From Thuidium tamariscinum (Eukaryota > Streptophyta > Bryopsida > Hypnales > Thuidiaceae), in contig OX344752.2 of NCBI GenBank assembly GCA_947034885.2, positions 3,038,001 through 3,102,000 on the forward strand: DNA of 64,000 nt, written 5' to 3'. Every line of letters starts with the position of its first letter. Positions within the stretch are counted from its first letter, which is position 1. The position numbers and the translations under genes were made by a program. The notes beneath the pieces were generated by a model. It ran no database searches. It saw only the letters and a list, made by a program, of their open reading frames with translations, and was not told the origin of the DNA. Positions 11,777 through 23,392 of this stretch are shown piece by piece.

Positions 11777-14700
11777 ATGGAGACACGGAGTGGAGCTATT
11801 GCAAGGACGAAGGCCACGGTTGCTCCCCCCATTGAGAAAGAGCCTCCCGATCTCGAGGTATGAGAATTGAACCTCAAACCCTTGCTTTTTTTTAGAATCA
11901 GCTCGTAATCAGGCTCAGGTGGGTTGTCAAACCCCACCCGTCTCGCACCGCGCACCCTGGGGGGGCCCTGTCGCCACCGAGAGCCCCCCAAGCGGAGACA
12001 AATTGTTGCGAAATTTTTCATTTAGAATCAACTCGTGCTCGGGTCGGGTGGGTTGTCAAACCCCACCCGCCTCGCACCGCGCACCCTGGGGGGGCCCTGT
12101 CGCCACCGAGAGCCCCCCAAGCGGAGACAAATTGTTGCGAAATTTTTCATTTAGAATCAACTCGTGCTCGGGTCGGGTGGGTTGTCAAACCCCACCCGCC
12201 TCGCACCGCGCACCCTAGGGGGGCCCTCTCGCCACCAAGAGCCCCCCAAGCGGAGACAAATTGTTGCGAAATTTTTTCTTTAGAATCAGCTCGTGCTCGG
12301 GTCGGGTGGGTTGTCAAACCCCACCCGCCTCGCACCGAGTACCACGGGGGGCCCTCTCGCCACCGAGAGCCCCCAGCGGAGACAGATTGTTGCGAAATTT
12401 TTTCTTTTAGAATCAGCTCGTGCTCGGCCAGGGTGGGCAGTCACACCCCACCCGCCTCGCACCGAGCACCACGGGGGGCCCTCTCGCCACCGAGAGCCCC
12501 CCAGCGGAGACAGATTGTTGCGAAATTCTTTCTTTTAGAATCAGCTCATGCTCGGCCGGGGTGGGCAGTCACACCCCACCCGCCTCGCACCGAGCACCAC
12601 GGGGGGCCCTCTCGCCACCGAGAGCCCCCCAGCGGAGACAAATTGTTGATTTTATTTTCTTTTTGAATCAGCTCGTGATCAGTTGGGGTGGGCAGTCACA
12701 CCCCACCCCTTGTCTCGCGACGCGCAACCAGGGGCCCTCTCGCCACCGAGAGCCCCTTCTCGGAGGCAGGGCCTTGCCATCTCTTACACTCTGCTGATTT
12801 GGGCATTACCCATCTATTTGAATTGTCAGGTGGACACTACTTGCAATACGTCCTCGGGTCCTTCCTCCACCGTTGCTGGAGCACAGGATACAATAGAATG
12901 TAGCGATCAATTGCCCCCAGTGCCGGCCCCCGCCATTGAAGATGAGGACCACATTCGCAGGTCCCAGAACGTTGATTCAATTTCAACAATAGCTAGTATG
13001 CGAATCTCCCCTAATCGCCTCTCCCGAATGGCGATCCCGTTGTGTCGTATGGTCCCCATGCCGATGGTAAGACCTACCCTGGATTCTGATGTAGACGAGT
13101 TGGAGACGAAATTCGTTCACGGGTACGAAGACGGAGCCAGAGTATTCTATGTTTCTGTCTCAAATGAAGAGGGCGAGGCAGGTGTGTTCTCTGAAGAGGA
13201 GAAGCTCGGATGGGGACCGATTTGGAATGACGTGAATGCTGAGTTTAACAAGGAACTCAGTAGTCACATTGAGTTGCAGCACTTGGTTGATGCCAAGTTT
13301 TACATTTGCGACGGCAATCACAGATATGCTGCTTGGATGCGGCATATCAAAAGGCTTCACAGTGGAGAAGCTAAGTGGCACGTTCGGGTGGACTCCATCA
13401 TTTTGGACACGAAAGATAGGCTTGGGGCAGCAATGCAAGTCATGCATGATGTGAACAAGTGAGTTTTCTTATCTTATTATCACTTGTTTGAATTGAGATA
13501 TACTTTATCCATTTGGAATACTTATAGTGTGTTTGTTTTTGAAGGCACATGGAGAATTCCTTCGTGAAGACGAATCTTGTCCATACACTCTATCATGTTC
13601 GTAAGTATGGAACAATGTCCATTGAAAAGTTTTCAGAGATTTTGAGCTCAGAGGACGTTAAACTTTGGGGCGGCCATGCCCAAAAGAAGACTTGGTATAC
13701 GATGCCGTTGGAGGTGTTCACCACATTTATCTTTTAGGTTCGACATAACACACTGTGTTTTCTGGGTTTGTTGTCTAGTTTGTACAGTCATTGGTGTTTG
13801 AATTTACATCATTTCTTGGCATTCATTTGACCCAGGACTTCTTTGTTTGGCAGCAAGAGATATCTATTGCCTCAGATGCTGGAGTTCGCAAGTATCGTGA
13901 GGACACGGCCCCGGAGGATGTTACTAATACTGGTATTGCAAATGCAATGAGAAATGCAACCAAGAATGCCACGGACAAGCTTTACAAGAAGCTTTCAAAA
14001 ATTGTGTCCGTTGCTAATCCTGCATTGGGAGATGACTGGCTGAAGGAGGTTCGTTTCTTTTCGCTTTACAATTCGTGTAACCTTTTAGGCTTCTTTGTAT
14101 TTATTTTTGTTCTCTTATGTGTGGGCTTATGCTTGCAGATTGAGAGGCACTGGAGTTTGTACAGTGTCCAGGAGTTGACGCTAGACAAACTTCAACTTAT
14201 TGCTACTGCCAATGCTAGCCCACAGCACAAGGTCAAGTGGTTGAAGTGGATAAATTCATCCGCCCCTACTCGTGAAGCTCGTCGTGTTCCACCCAGACCA
14301 GCTAATGACGACAAGATTGGTTCCTTCTTATCCAAGGCGGTTTGGTTTGCTGGGGTAAGTAAGCATATTTGATTCATTGCTTTTGTTTCTTAAATAATTG
14401 GCCTAGTAACATTGATTTCCCTAGAGGTCCTGATCTGATTCGAATTTGTGTTCAATTGGAGGATGCAGCTCTTGAGTTGTATGAGACCATACTGAAGTCT
14501 GACAACATCGAAGTGAACATGGACGTACTCGCTGAGCCAATGTCTCTTTCCGACTACATCGAGTCTTGGAGGATGAAGTTGTGGGAACACTCATATCCTG
14601 GAGTTTTTAAAGGAGTTGAGGCATTCAAGAAATCTGAGTCCTTTAAGGACTATAAGGGCTCCCTTCTTGCCGTGAGACGGGTCTTATACAGGTACTTCTT

Positions 14701-17160
14701 TTACATCATTTTCATCTACAAAGTCAGTTATTTTCCCTAGTCTCTATTTGGAATTTGATATGTAGGCAGTGTCTTTGGAATCTAATGTACGTATTCACTA
14801 AACCGAAGATAACAAAAGCATCATTGTTTATTGATTCCATCACAAGTTCTAATTAATGTCTAATTCTTTTTGCTCTTCTTCACTGTCTAGTATGGGCATA
14901 GTATGAGGTTTGATGCTATGGTCTTTATTTGAGTATGATCTTGACTTATGCGTTGGGTTACTTCTTTAGGTACTTCACATTCGAATTATATGGAAAGCAA
15001 GCTATCTCCAAGTCCGATTTACCGCCATTCTTGCGTTCGTGGCGTGACTCGACATCATCGGATTGTATATTTTCTCCCACTCAACTGAAGTTTTGGCCAA
15101 TCGGCCATCTTCAACTGGGTACTTGGTACCTGGATTGTACCAAGGGTTTTACGGCACCGGAAGAAGTAGCCCTATTCCAGAGCGTCAAGGACTGTGTTGT
15201 TGTGCAGTCAGAGGTGGATGAGTTCTCAGGATTGGAAGGTGAGGCTCGTGACAAGGCCATCAAGAAGCGGGAGTTGGAGAATAAGAAGAAGGAGGAGAAG
15301 TTGGAGTCAGCCAAGAAGAAGCTTGAGGACACCGCGGTGAGAAAGAGAGACAAGTTGGCTGAGACAGTGAAGAACGACGGCAAAGAGAAGAAGAAGGGGA
15401 AGAAGCGCAAGGCGGAGGCTGCCCCAGTGGAGCATGCAACAAGTGATTTGGCCGCCAACCCCACTTCCTCGGGTTTCTCGCTTACGAAATCTCAGATGCA
15501 ACAGGGAAATCTGACTTTGGCTCCGGTTGCGATTGTGGATGCCAATGTGGATGAATGCATTCTAAATGAGTCTCTCACCAATTTGCTTGGTTCAGATGAT
15601 GGCCCTATCCCCGCTTCATTCACGAAGGTTCTCTCCCTTCTGGAAAAGGTAATTCTCTATGTACTCATTGCTTTGAACTATGAACATGTTGTTTCTTTAT
15701 AGTATAAGGGTGAGTGTGGAGAAATTCTTTGTGTTTGGTCTTGAACTTGTATGAAATTATTAATAAAAGTGTCCCTTGTTTTCTCTTATCTGCAGCATGC
15801 TTTGGACAAGGATCGTTTCTTCGATGGTGAGATTACTAAGCAGGCCTTAGTTGATCTCATTATAGTGGATGTTCCTGAGGACTTACCTGTCCCTAACATC
15901 TCTATTCCGCCATCCTCTGTTCCAAATTGGAACAAGTTTTCAGAAGAGTGGCTACAGACGATTTTTGATTTCGCAGAGAACTACCTCCATGATGGTGGTG
16001 GCCTTGTTCTCATGTACTCTCTGAGTCGTGAGATTCGATCTTATGTTTTGGATTTCTCTCGGAAGTATGGATTTACATCGAAAATGGAGTGGATGGTGTG
16101 GAACAGACTACGTCTTACCAATCCACTAGACCATTCTTCCACGGTAAGTTCTTCTGGCCTTTTCAAATAGACTATTTTTTTTCCATTTGAAAATGTTACA
16201 TTGATTCTAATGTATTGGAGTGGATTTGCAGACTGTGCGCTTCAAAATGAACTTGTATGTGAAGTCTGAGAAGTCCCGCTTTACATTTCGTCATGTTCTA
16301 GCGCACCAGGCTATCGACCTTGACATTGGCAGAGATGATCTTGTCCTGAATTGTTGTGAGATGGAGGATTTGGCAATGAATGGTACCATTCCATGGCGTG
16401 ATTCTCGTGAAAAGGCACAATCTTTCATGCAAATGATCATTGAGGGAACTACCTCGCCTGGTGACATCATCATGGATTGCACAGCCTCTACAGGTTCTAT
16501 TCTTTACTGTATATCACCTTATTTAGTGTTCTAGCACATGTCTTTTGCATTTGATCTTTGAACTTCATATCTTATTTTTTTTAATGTGATTGGGATTTTG
16601 CAGGAGTCAGCATCTACGCTTGTCGGGCTACTGGCCGCCACATTGTGGCGTTGGAGGCTGACAAGAGCATTTTTGATGCACTTTTAGCTCCGCTCTCACA
16701 TCCCATTTCAGCTCCTGAGCCAACTCCACAAAGCTCTACACCTGTCCCGATTGCTGACGATGAGGAGGTGGTCCCAATTCGTCAATTGCAGAAGACTTCG
16801 CGCTTTAGTAAGTAAGTTATTTTTTTTTCAATACTTTGACAATGTGAGTTCCCATTGTTTAGTATCTGACATTTGGTGTCATGATTTTGTAGGCAGGCAG
16901 CGGAAATGAAGATGCAGACATCCCGACCATTCTTTGCTAAACCGACGTTTTTCCCTAGCCCTCCTAAACCTTTTATGTTACCCGTGTATGCTGAGGCAGT
17001 AGCCACGCATTCTCAAACCATAGATACTCAACCTTCTTTTAGATCTCGTAGAACGGATCCACGAGTATCATTGTTTGTAGATGAGTCTGCTATAGAGTCA
17101 GACAGTGATCTATCGTTCAGTGGTGAGAGCTCTACATCAGGGTCTTCTAGTAGTACCTAG
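11777..17160 (+). CDS. ParB-like plus beta-class DNA-methyltransferase-like protein (11 coding exons)
   Basis: Exons read from splice sites and phase: 11777-11857, 12830-13458, 13545-13713, 13854-14048, 14139-14358, 14427-14691, 14970-15648, 15796-16143, 16232-16493, 16604-16811, 16893-17160. All junctions keep frame, giving 1,107 residues with no stop. Residues ~180-230 hold FYICDGNHRYAAWM, resembling the DGxHR motif of ParB/sulfiredoxin-like domains. Residues ~611-670 are Lys/Glu-rich (coiled coil or nuclear signal). Residues ~765-990 follow the beta-class order of N6/N4 methyltransferases: motif IV position first (LIIVDVPEDL, 767-776), then LHDGGGLVLMYS, then the cofactor motif (GDIIMDCTASTG, 939-950, followed by GRHIVALEADK). 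The usual DPPY is DVPE and FAGSGTT is CTASTGVS, so catalysis is doubtful. The Ser-rich tail ends at TAG 17158-17160. Donor 14359 with acceptor 14426 was chosen because neighbouring sites bring a stop. Function not assigned; a transposon-derived or domesticated gene is possible. Confidence 0.75.
11891..12770 (+). repeat. Intronic minisatellite, ~129-bp unit, about 6.8 copies
   Basis: Units start with TTTAGAATCAGCTCGTG at 11891, 12021, 12150, 12279, 12406, 12534 and (variant) 12662, a spacing of 127-130 bp. Each is GC-rich in the middle (CCCCACCCGCCTCGCACCG, GGGGGGCCCT, CCACCGAGAGCCCCC) and AT-rich at the end. The array fills most of the intron 11858-12829 of the ParB/methyltransferase-like gene. 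Confidence 0.9.
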
Positions 17161-18559
17161 ACCCACCTAGACTCTCTGATTTTGAACCCACTTTACTCGT
17201 ATATGATATTTTGTGTTGCTATCTACTTGCTTCTATCAGCCATCGCTATACTGATTGTAAAACCGCTATTTTCTTACTTCCAAAGCTTTCTATGCCCTTT
17301 GCTGGTCTTTGGTGTTCTAACTTCATCTGTTCCCTATTTCTTAACCGCCCTAAAACTTTCTCCACGGTCTTAGGCCCCACTTTCAAAAATTCCAAAAAAA
17401 ATTGAAAAATTCCTAGGCTCCTAGGCTCTTGGGCTCTTGGGCTCATGCTCCTGAGCTCGCAATATAGCAACCCCGGCTTGGTCTTTCAAGGATTAACAAA
17501 TTCTTTACCTTTGTCTACCTTTTGATTAGAGAAATTGTGGCTAGCTTACCAAAGCTTGCAATAGAGCAAGATTGTTCGATCCAAAAGTAACAACAAAAAC
17601 TCAATACATCCATTTCCAAATTTATAACAATTTTTGCTTTAAGAAATTATTCAATTTATGTTGAATTTTGCTAATCCCTTCCTTTGTCAAAGCTTACAAG
17701 CCGTATAGTTTTCAAGGGGCAAGAAGAAGATAAGTTCTTTAGATAAGTGAGGTGACCATAGAAAATACAACAATCCATGTAGAATATGTATATTCAGATT
17801 TATAAGAGTTCGATTCCTCACAATCAAGTCAAAAGCAAAAATTGTTTTCAAAGCAAAGTTTTAAACCTAATTTGGATATAGTAGATTAAATTTTTGCTTA
17901 ATACTTTAACTAAGAAAATATAGAAAATCAAGCCACCTTTCAAGTCCAAAAGAATTTCTATGATTTTTATAAATTAATTTATTCTAATAATAAAACAAAT
18001 ATGGAAAAAGTTCAATGAGGAGGTTTGAAAATGTAAGAAAAATGTCCATCCCAACCCTTTCCTAAATCTTTTCCATGACTGTTTATAGGAAGCTTTAAAT
18101 CACAAACAAGTTTTGTTGACTTAAATTTAGCTTCATTTCCAACATTTTCTTGGTTAAAAGTTTTTTCGAAAAGAATGATTCTACTATACTTAATTTAGTT
18201 TGAAGGTTTACTTCAAACACAAATTCTACATCTTATCTTATCTTTAAGTTATCTGATATCTTTTAAGGATTGATGAAAGACTAATAATGGATTTCACAAT
18301 AAAATCAACCTATCCACCTTGATTATCTTGAGGTGTCTATGATGAATCTCATCCATTTTGCCATCCTCAATTTCCTTAATGATAGATGGTGGATTGATAT
18401 ATTTTTCGAAAATATTAAATTTTTAACACTATTTGACTTTAGTTTCCCTTATTTCTAACTTCTATAGTCATTGATGTCTAAAAACAATTGGTTGTACTTT
18501 TTATAAATATTTTTTGTTGAACTAAATATATGCCTTTGAGACATTTATGGTGAATTTTA
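17161..18559. other. AT-rich intergenic DNA
   Basis: This follows the 3' end of the ParB/methyltransferase-like gene. A short stutter of 'ctaggctcctaggctcttgg' type lies near 17,415-17,450. I see no gene or delimitable element otherwise. Confidence 0.4.
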
Positions 18560-19330
18560 TTAACCCCTAAAGGACCACAACTATGTTTCCACCAAAACCA
18601 CTCTAAAACTGTCATTTCTAGGATAGCTACTGAATTTTAGAAAAAAAATATTTTTGGAATAATGTAAGCATAGGATCTTTTAGTTCTTTAATTTCAAAAG
18701 ATGGAGAACAAATTTCAGAAAATTCCGCCGTGTAGATTGCAAGATATTAGTGTATGAAGTTACAAAAATTCTTTTTTTTGCTACTATGAAAATCCAGGCA
18801 GTTGCACTTCAGACGGCCTTATTTGTATGAAAAAATGTTCAAAATGGTTGAAACTCTTTGTATTCATTCTTAAATTCAAGTTGGCTGTATGCTTGAAAAT
18901 TTTCAAATTATTTGGAATTGTACAATATGTACCAAAAAAATAGTAAATAGAAAGAAGTAGAGAATGATTTAAAACACTAAATTGTTAAGAACTTATTTTT
19001 TAAGCTTGCCAACTTCCAATGGTTCAAATGTTGTAATAAACAATCTACATCTAATATTTTTTTTTTTTCCAAAAATATTGAAAATTGAGTAAAATAAAGG
19101 ACTTCAAAGTTTATTTTAGAATTGGGAAACCGTAACTACCTGCAAACTAAAACTCTTCATAACTTTTGACTCATTAATCCAAATGGAATGATTCAAAGCT
19201 TTCCACATATATCTAAATCTATAATATCAATTTCAAATTTTTATTTTCAAAAAAAATGATTTTTTTTATCTGCCCGAGCTAATCAAGTTGAGAATGAAAC
19301 AACATATTATGCAATAACTTTTTAACCAGA
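18560..19330 (-). mobile_element. Partial TTAA-family element
   Basis: It starts with TTAACCCCTAAAGGACCAC at 18560 and matches, in opposite orientation, the complete element at 34876-35826. Shared blocks include the terminus, the 'ccactctaaaactgtcatttctag' region and 'caataactttttaacc' near 19,311-19,326. Similarity then fades and I cannot find the other end. Confidence 0.6.
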
Positions 19331-19640
19331 AACACCCAAAACCGTCCCAATAAGGAATTCAGTATAGCTAGAGGCACCATTTTCTAAAAATGATATTTTT
19401 CTAGTATTAGCGAGTGAAAATCATGAATATTAAAAAAAAATAGATTTTTCGGATCCAGTATGAAATTTCTACAAATTTTCAAAGTGTTGGTTCCCTAGAC
19501 CTGTGGAACCATCTTGTAGGTGCCCCCAAAATTGAATCCTACGAAAATGAGCACTCAGCCAACCAAATTTTCCTATGTGTCCTTCAGTTGTGTCATCAAA
19601 TTACAATCATACATGTGGCAAACACATTAAGGGAAGTCTA
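19331..19640. other. AT-rich sequence, nothing recognised
   Basis: This is probably the eroded end of the element on its left. No open frame or terminal repeat was found. Confidence 0.3.
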
Positions 19641-20069
19641 CTGACGCATTTGGGTGAATCTACGATCCATTGCAAGGAGCGGGAATGGGTGTTTTACCCT
19701 TAGTCCAGCATTTCCATAGGTACCTTACCTCATCTGTCCACAATGAGGCTTTTCATTTCATTGATAAATTAATTACATCAGAAGAACGTGGTGACCACTC
19801 AAACATGAATGCGCGGACTCCACAAAGGAACTGGCGAAGGCATGGTGATGCATATCATATGCAAGACTTTGGACACAGATCAAAGTGCAAATGTGCAGAT
19901 AAAGTTCTTTTAAGAGTCTGGGAGGAGAAAGCTAGGAAGGAGAAAACTTTACCTCTTCCCAAAGAGCTGGCTTCACTTCACCACATGCAAGGAAGAAGAA
20001 CACAACCACGAAGATTCAATACAAATGCCAAATCGAGCTCTCTGCTCTGCACTTGTATGGAACTAGTGC

Positions 20070-20346
20070 TAAGGTGGGTACATCTAAAAGTGCCACTTTT
20101 TGGTACTGTGCCTAGTAACTATTACTGGTCTAATCAAATTTACATATAGTCTTCTTGGCAAGTGAAAGCACGTTCCAATGCACCAAAAAACGCAACATTT
20201 GAATATAGTATGCAAAAGTTATTAAGGTTCAAAGTCTGTTTCTAAAAGTGGTCCAGCCAAATAGGTACATAATGGAATTCAGAAATGTACAGCAACTATA
20301 GATGGCACTTTTAGGTGAGGTGCAATTTTAGGTGTATCCACCTTAG
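20070..20346. mobile_element. TA-flanked MITE
   Basis: The left end, TAAGGTGGGTACATCTAAAA, is complementary to the right end, which carries CACTTTTAGGTG and TTTTAGGTGTATCCACCTTA. Both ends are bounded by TA, as in Tc1/mariner-derived MITEs. It is 277 bp and non-coding. Confidence 0.6.
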
Positions 20347-20378
20347 AAGCAGAATTTGTCAAGGCGCTGGATAATCAT

Positions 20379-21283
20379 TTAACCCCTCAAGGACTAAGAG
20401 GACACAATGTGTCCTCTCCAAAGTTTTTAATGGCAATTTCTTGGAAGGGTGAAATAAATCTCAATATTTGGGGAACTAAGATCTTGTACAAAAAGAAGTT
20501 TACGTACTTTTTGCATTTTTCGATTCTCTAATTTTGAATGTCAGAAGTAGTTAAAAATTCATTTATAAAATGTAGTCGAGAATGTACTCTAGTAGGAAAA
20601 GAGAGCAAGTATAATGTTTTTTTCATGAAAATAATAGTAGAGATGGAAAAAAAAACATTTTCTTACCCAATTCTATTCTATAATCTACACAAACAAAAAG
20701 AAATTGAAATTCTTGTTTTAAAAAAAAATTGAATAAAAGGTTCAATCAAGTGTAATTAATGACGCAAAATAATTAAAATAATTTCAAATTTTTTAAAGAT
20801 ATTCCAAACAATATGATGATAAAATTCTTTGTAAAATTTCAAAAATTTATCCATGTATAAATTTTAAAGAATTTTGTAGGATTCAATTTGCTTGGAATTG
20901 ACTTCATATTTGAAAATGTGTACAAATTTGAGAGATTTTTTTTTCCTTCAAATTTTCAAATTTTCAAATTAAACATTTACTTTAGATTCCAAATAATTTT
21001 TTCCAAAGGCTTAAAAAATATTTCTTCATCTTTTTATTAATTTTTTTCTCCAAAACCTGAGGTTTAGGCCTATGAAGTTAATCATCCAAAATTGTTATTA
21101 TCTAAAGATTTAACGGTTCAAATTTCCTAAAATTCATTCTATGCATACTAAATAAAGTAATATTCACTTTTGTATGGTGAAAATTAAAAAATTTATTCCC
21201 ATCTATGTGCAAAAAAATATCAAAGTACTAGAATTCATTGAGAACCTCCATTGTCAAAACCGTGTTAATCCTTAAGGGGTTAA
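20379..21283. mobile_element. TTAA-family element, complete (905 bp)
   Basis: The ends are TTAACCCCTCAAGGACTAA and, on the other side, TTAATCCTTAAGGGGTTAA. TTAA directly repeated at both borders fits piggyBac-type or Sola-type target duplications. The interior is AT-rich and non-coding. Confidence 0.65.
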
Positions 21284-21460
21284 ACATCTTGCGGATTGAT
21301 ACTGGAGCTGCACCCACCTCACAGATCGAAAGAATTCAAGATATGATATGGACGTCCCGCGACCGCAACGAAAATCCACAACAGCTAGCCACAAAATGCA
21401 AAGCAGTGATTATGTTCAAAGGAAATATGAAGCCGAAGTGCGGCTAATTGCAGGACCATT

Positions 21461-23160
21461 TCAAGGCACAAAACTTCATGAAAAAACACAATTTTGACAT
21501 CATTTCAAGGTAGAAGTTCACTACTCAGTATATGTCATAGTATAGGTAATAAATCAATTTCGTATATTTTGAATTTCATTGAAAAAAAGAGTCCTTTCAT
21601 AAAAAAGCATGGATTGTGGCAGTCCATAGAGAGTGAATAATCAACTCCTTTCTTGGCATAATACTTTGTTTTTTCTTCATTACCTTGTAAGGTCATTTTA
21701 TATATTAAATTTACAATGCTAAAATGAGTCCCTTTCATTAATTGTATTTTTAAAATTTATAAAATTCAATGTTTTATTTTATAAATGCCTAAAACTATGG
21801 ACTGTGACAGTCCATAGTGGATCACCGTAGTGTGCATTTGCCCTATACATTGCAATTATTAATTGAGACATGTCAGGGTAAGCCCCAACTGCATTTCACG
21901 AAATTCACCTCATCTAACCCTCCATTCCCCCAATTTTGACATATTCCATACACCCCCTACCACTCTTATAATAGTCGTGTTTGTTACTTTGGAGCGACCT
22001 TCTACTGGCCTTATATTTTCTCTCATATTGTACTCTACTGTACTGGGAACAATATTAGGGAACAACCCTAAAACAATCTCTTGGAGATCCTAAACTCCTC
22101 TTACAAAACTATCTTTAGACTTCAAGAATTCATAATTAATTTTAAAAAGGTCTCAAAAAACTAAAACCAATTGGTTAAGATACCAATTCCATTTTTCTTC
22201 CTATGAAAATCTAGTAAAACTTGTTTCAAAGACTTGAGCTTCCCAAAAGGCAATCAGCTCTCAAATGATTGCTATAAGAGCACACTACCGCTTATACCCC
22301 ACCCATCCAATTAAGTCAAGATTGAATGCTAATCACCTTGCACTGTTTCCATGAGCGTTTCTCAAAGCCAAAATTGCTTCCATTTGATTCAAAAGAAAAA
22401 AAAAAAAAAAAAAAGTCTCAATTGCAACCGCTTTCCTGATCGTTACTCTAAAACCACATCAAGTAATGGAGCACATGCGCAATTACCGGCTGCCACTCTG
22501 TCAAGTACTCCGTAATTCAATGGTCTGAGCCCACGCGCGCTCATCCCAGGTCAAACCCTTCCCACAACGTAGCAGTTAACGTAAGAAGAGAATCTCTTCT
22601 CTCAAATTCTGAGCGAAAACAAAGAGAACTGCTTCCTCTCGAAAGCCCCTCTCGCGTCCCAACAAGTCCCTCCTCAGTTCCCCACCAATACTTTCTCGCA
22701 CACTCCACGACGGAAACATAATTTACTAACTTCTATAAACAATATCCAAAGTAAACACTCCCGGATAGCACTCAGGAAAGGGGCTTGAAAATCGCATTGT
22801 CAACGCTGTCGCCCGGAATAACTGGATTCCCAGTAAAATATTCAGTTCCGTGGAAGTAAATGACCAATTACGCGAAAATCTGAGTCGGCAGAGAAAATTT
22901 GGCGCGGATCGACGGTGGAGATCGACTGCTGCAACTCGCCAACTGGGTGTAGTGTAGATTTGTTACTCCGTACTAGACAAATTCAACGGGAGTGGAATAG
23001 CCGTAATGAAGGTTACCCCTGGTATAGCAAATCAAGGATAACTCTGTGAAGGCAACCAAAAGTTCGTTAAGGCTTTCAGTTCTCACTCGGAGAGCCTGGT
23101 GACTTTATTCAGCGTGCGTGTGGAAACTGTTCGACTGATTGACTGCGGGCGGGACTGAGC
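21461..23160. other. Intergenic DNA upstream of the peroxidase
   Basis: 21,461-22,300 is AT-rich and contains, at ~22,120-22,260, a diverged relative of the MITE at 44135-44434. A poly(A) run of about 20 lies at ~22,395-22,414. 22,420-23,160 is less AT-rich and probably holds the peroxidase promoter. Confidence 0.4.
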
Positions 23161-23168
23161 CATGCAAG

Positions 23169-23175
23169 TATAAAT
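23169..23175 (+). promoter_or_regulatory. Candidate TATA box of the peroxidase gene
   Basis: TATAAAT lies 218 bp upstream of the chosen ATG in otherwise mixed sequence, allowing a leader of roughly 190 bp. It is a motif match only. Confidence 0.45.
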
Positions 23176-23392
23176 CCGTGGTTGATGCTTCGGCTTCCTC
23201 ATCGATCAACCTCTCCGTCTCTCAGCAGCTGCAGGCTTTCAGTTCAAGGTACATCATATTGCAGGGACTCCTCAATTCTATTGAGATCGAGTGATCGAGC
23301 TCTTGTATATTCAGCACTAGCTGCATCACTTACAGGTCTTTCAATTTTAGCAAGTGCACTCTCGGATCCTCCATCTTTGGCGTCGTGGAACC

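Larger units (their letters stand above)
19641..21460. other. Low-copy island broken by two insertions
   Basis: The pieces 19641-20069, 20347-20378 and 21284-21460 have a more even base composition than the surroundings and contain open stretches, for example 19670-20149 (no usable ATG at its start) and ~21,287-21,447. Neither resembles a protein I know. They are separated by a MITE and by a TTAA-family element. They may be one older gene or captured gene fragment. Confidence 0.35.

Noticed and set aside
11919-12666. Overlapping open frames with TPPASHRAPWGG-type repeats
   Set aside because: They are produced by the 129-bp intronic minisatellite on both strands.
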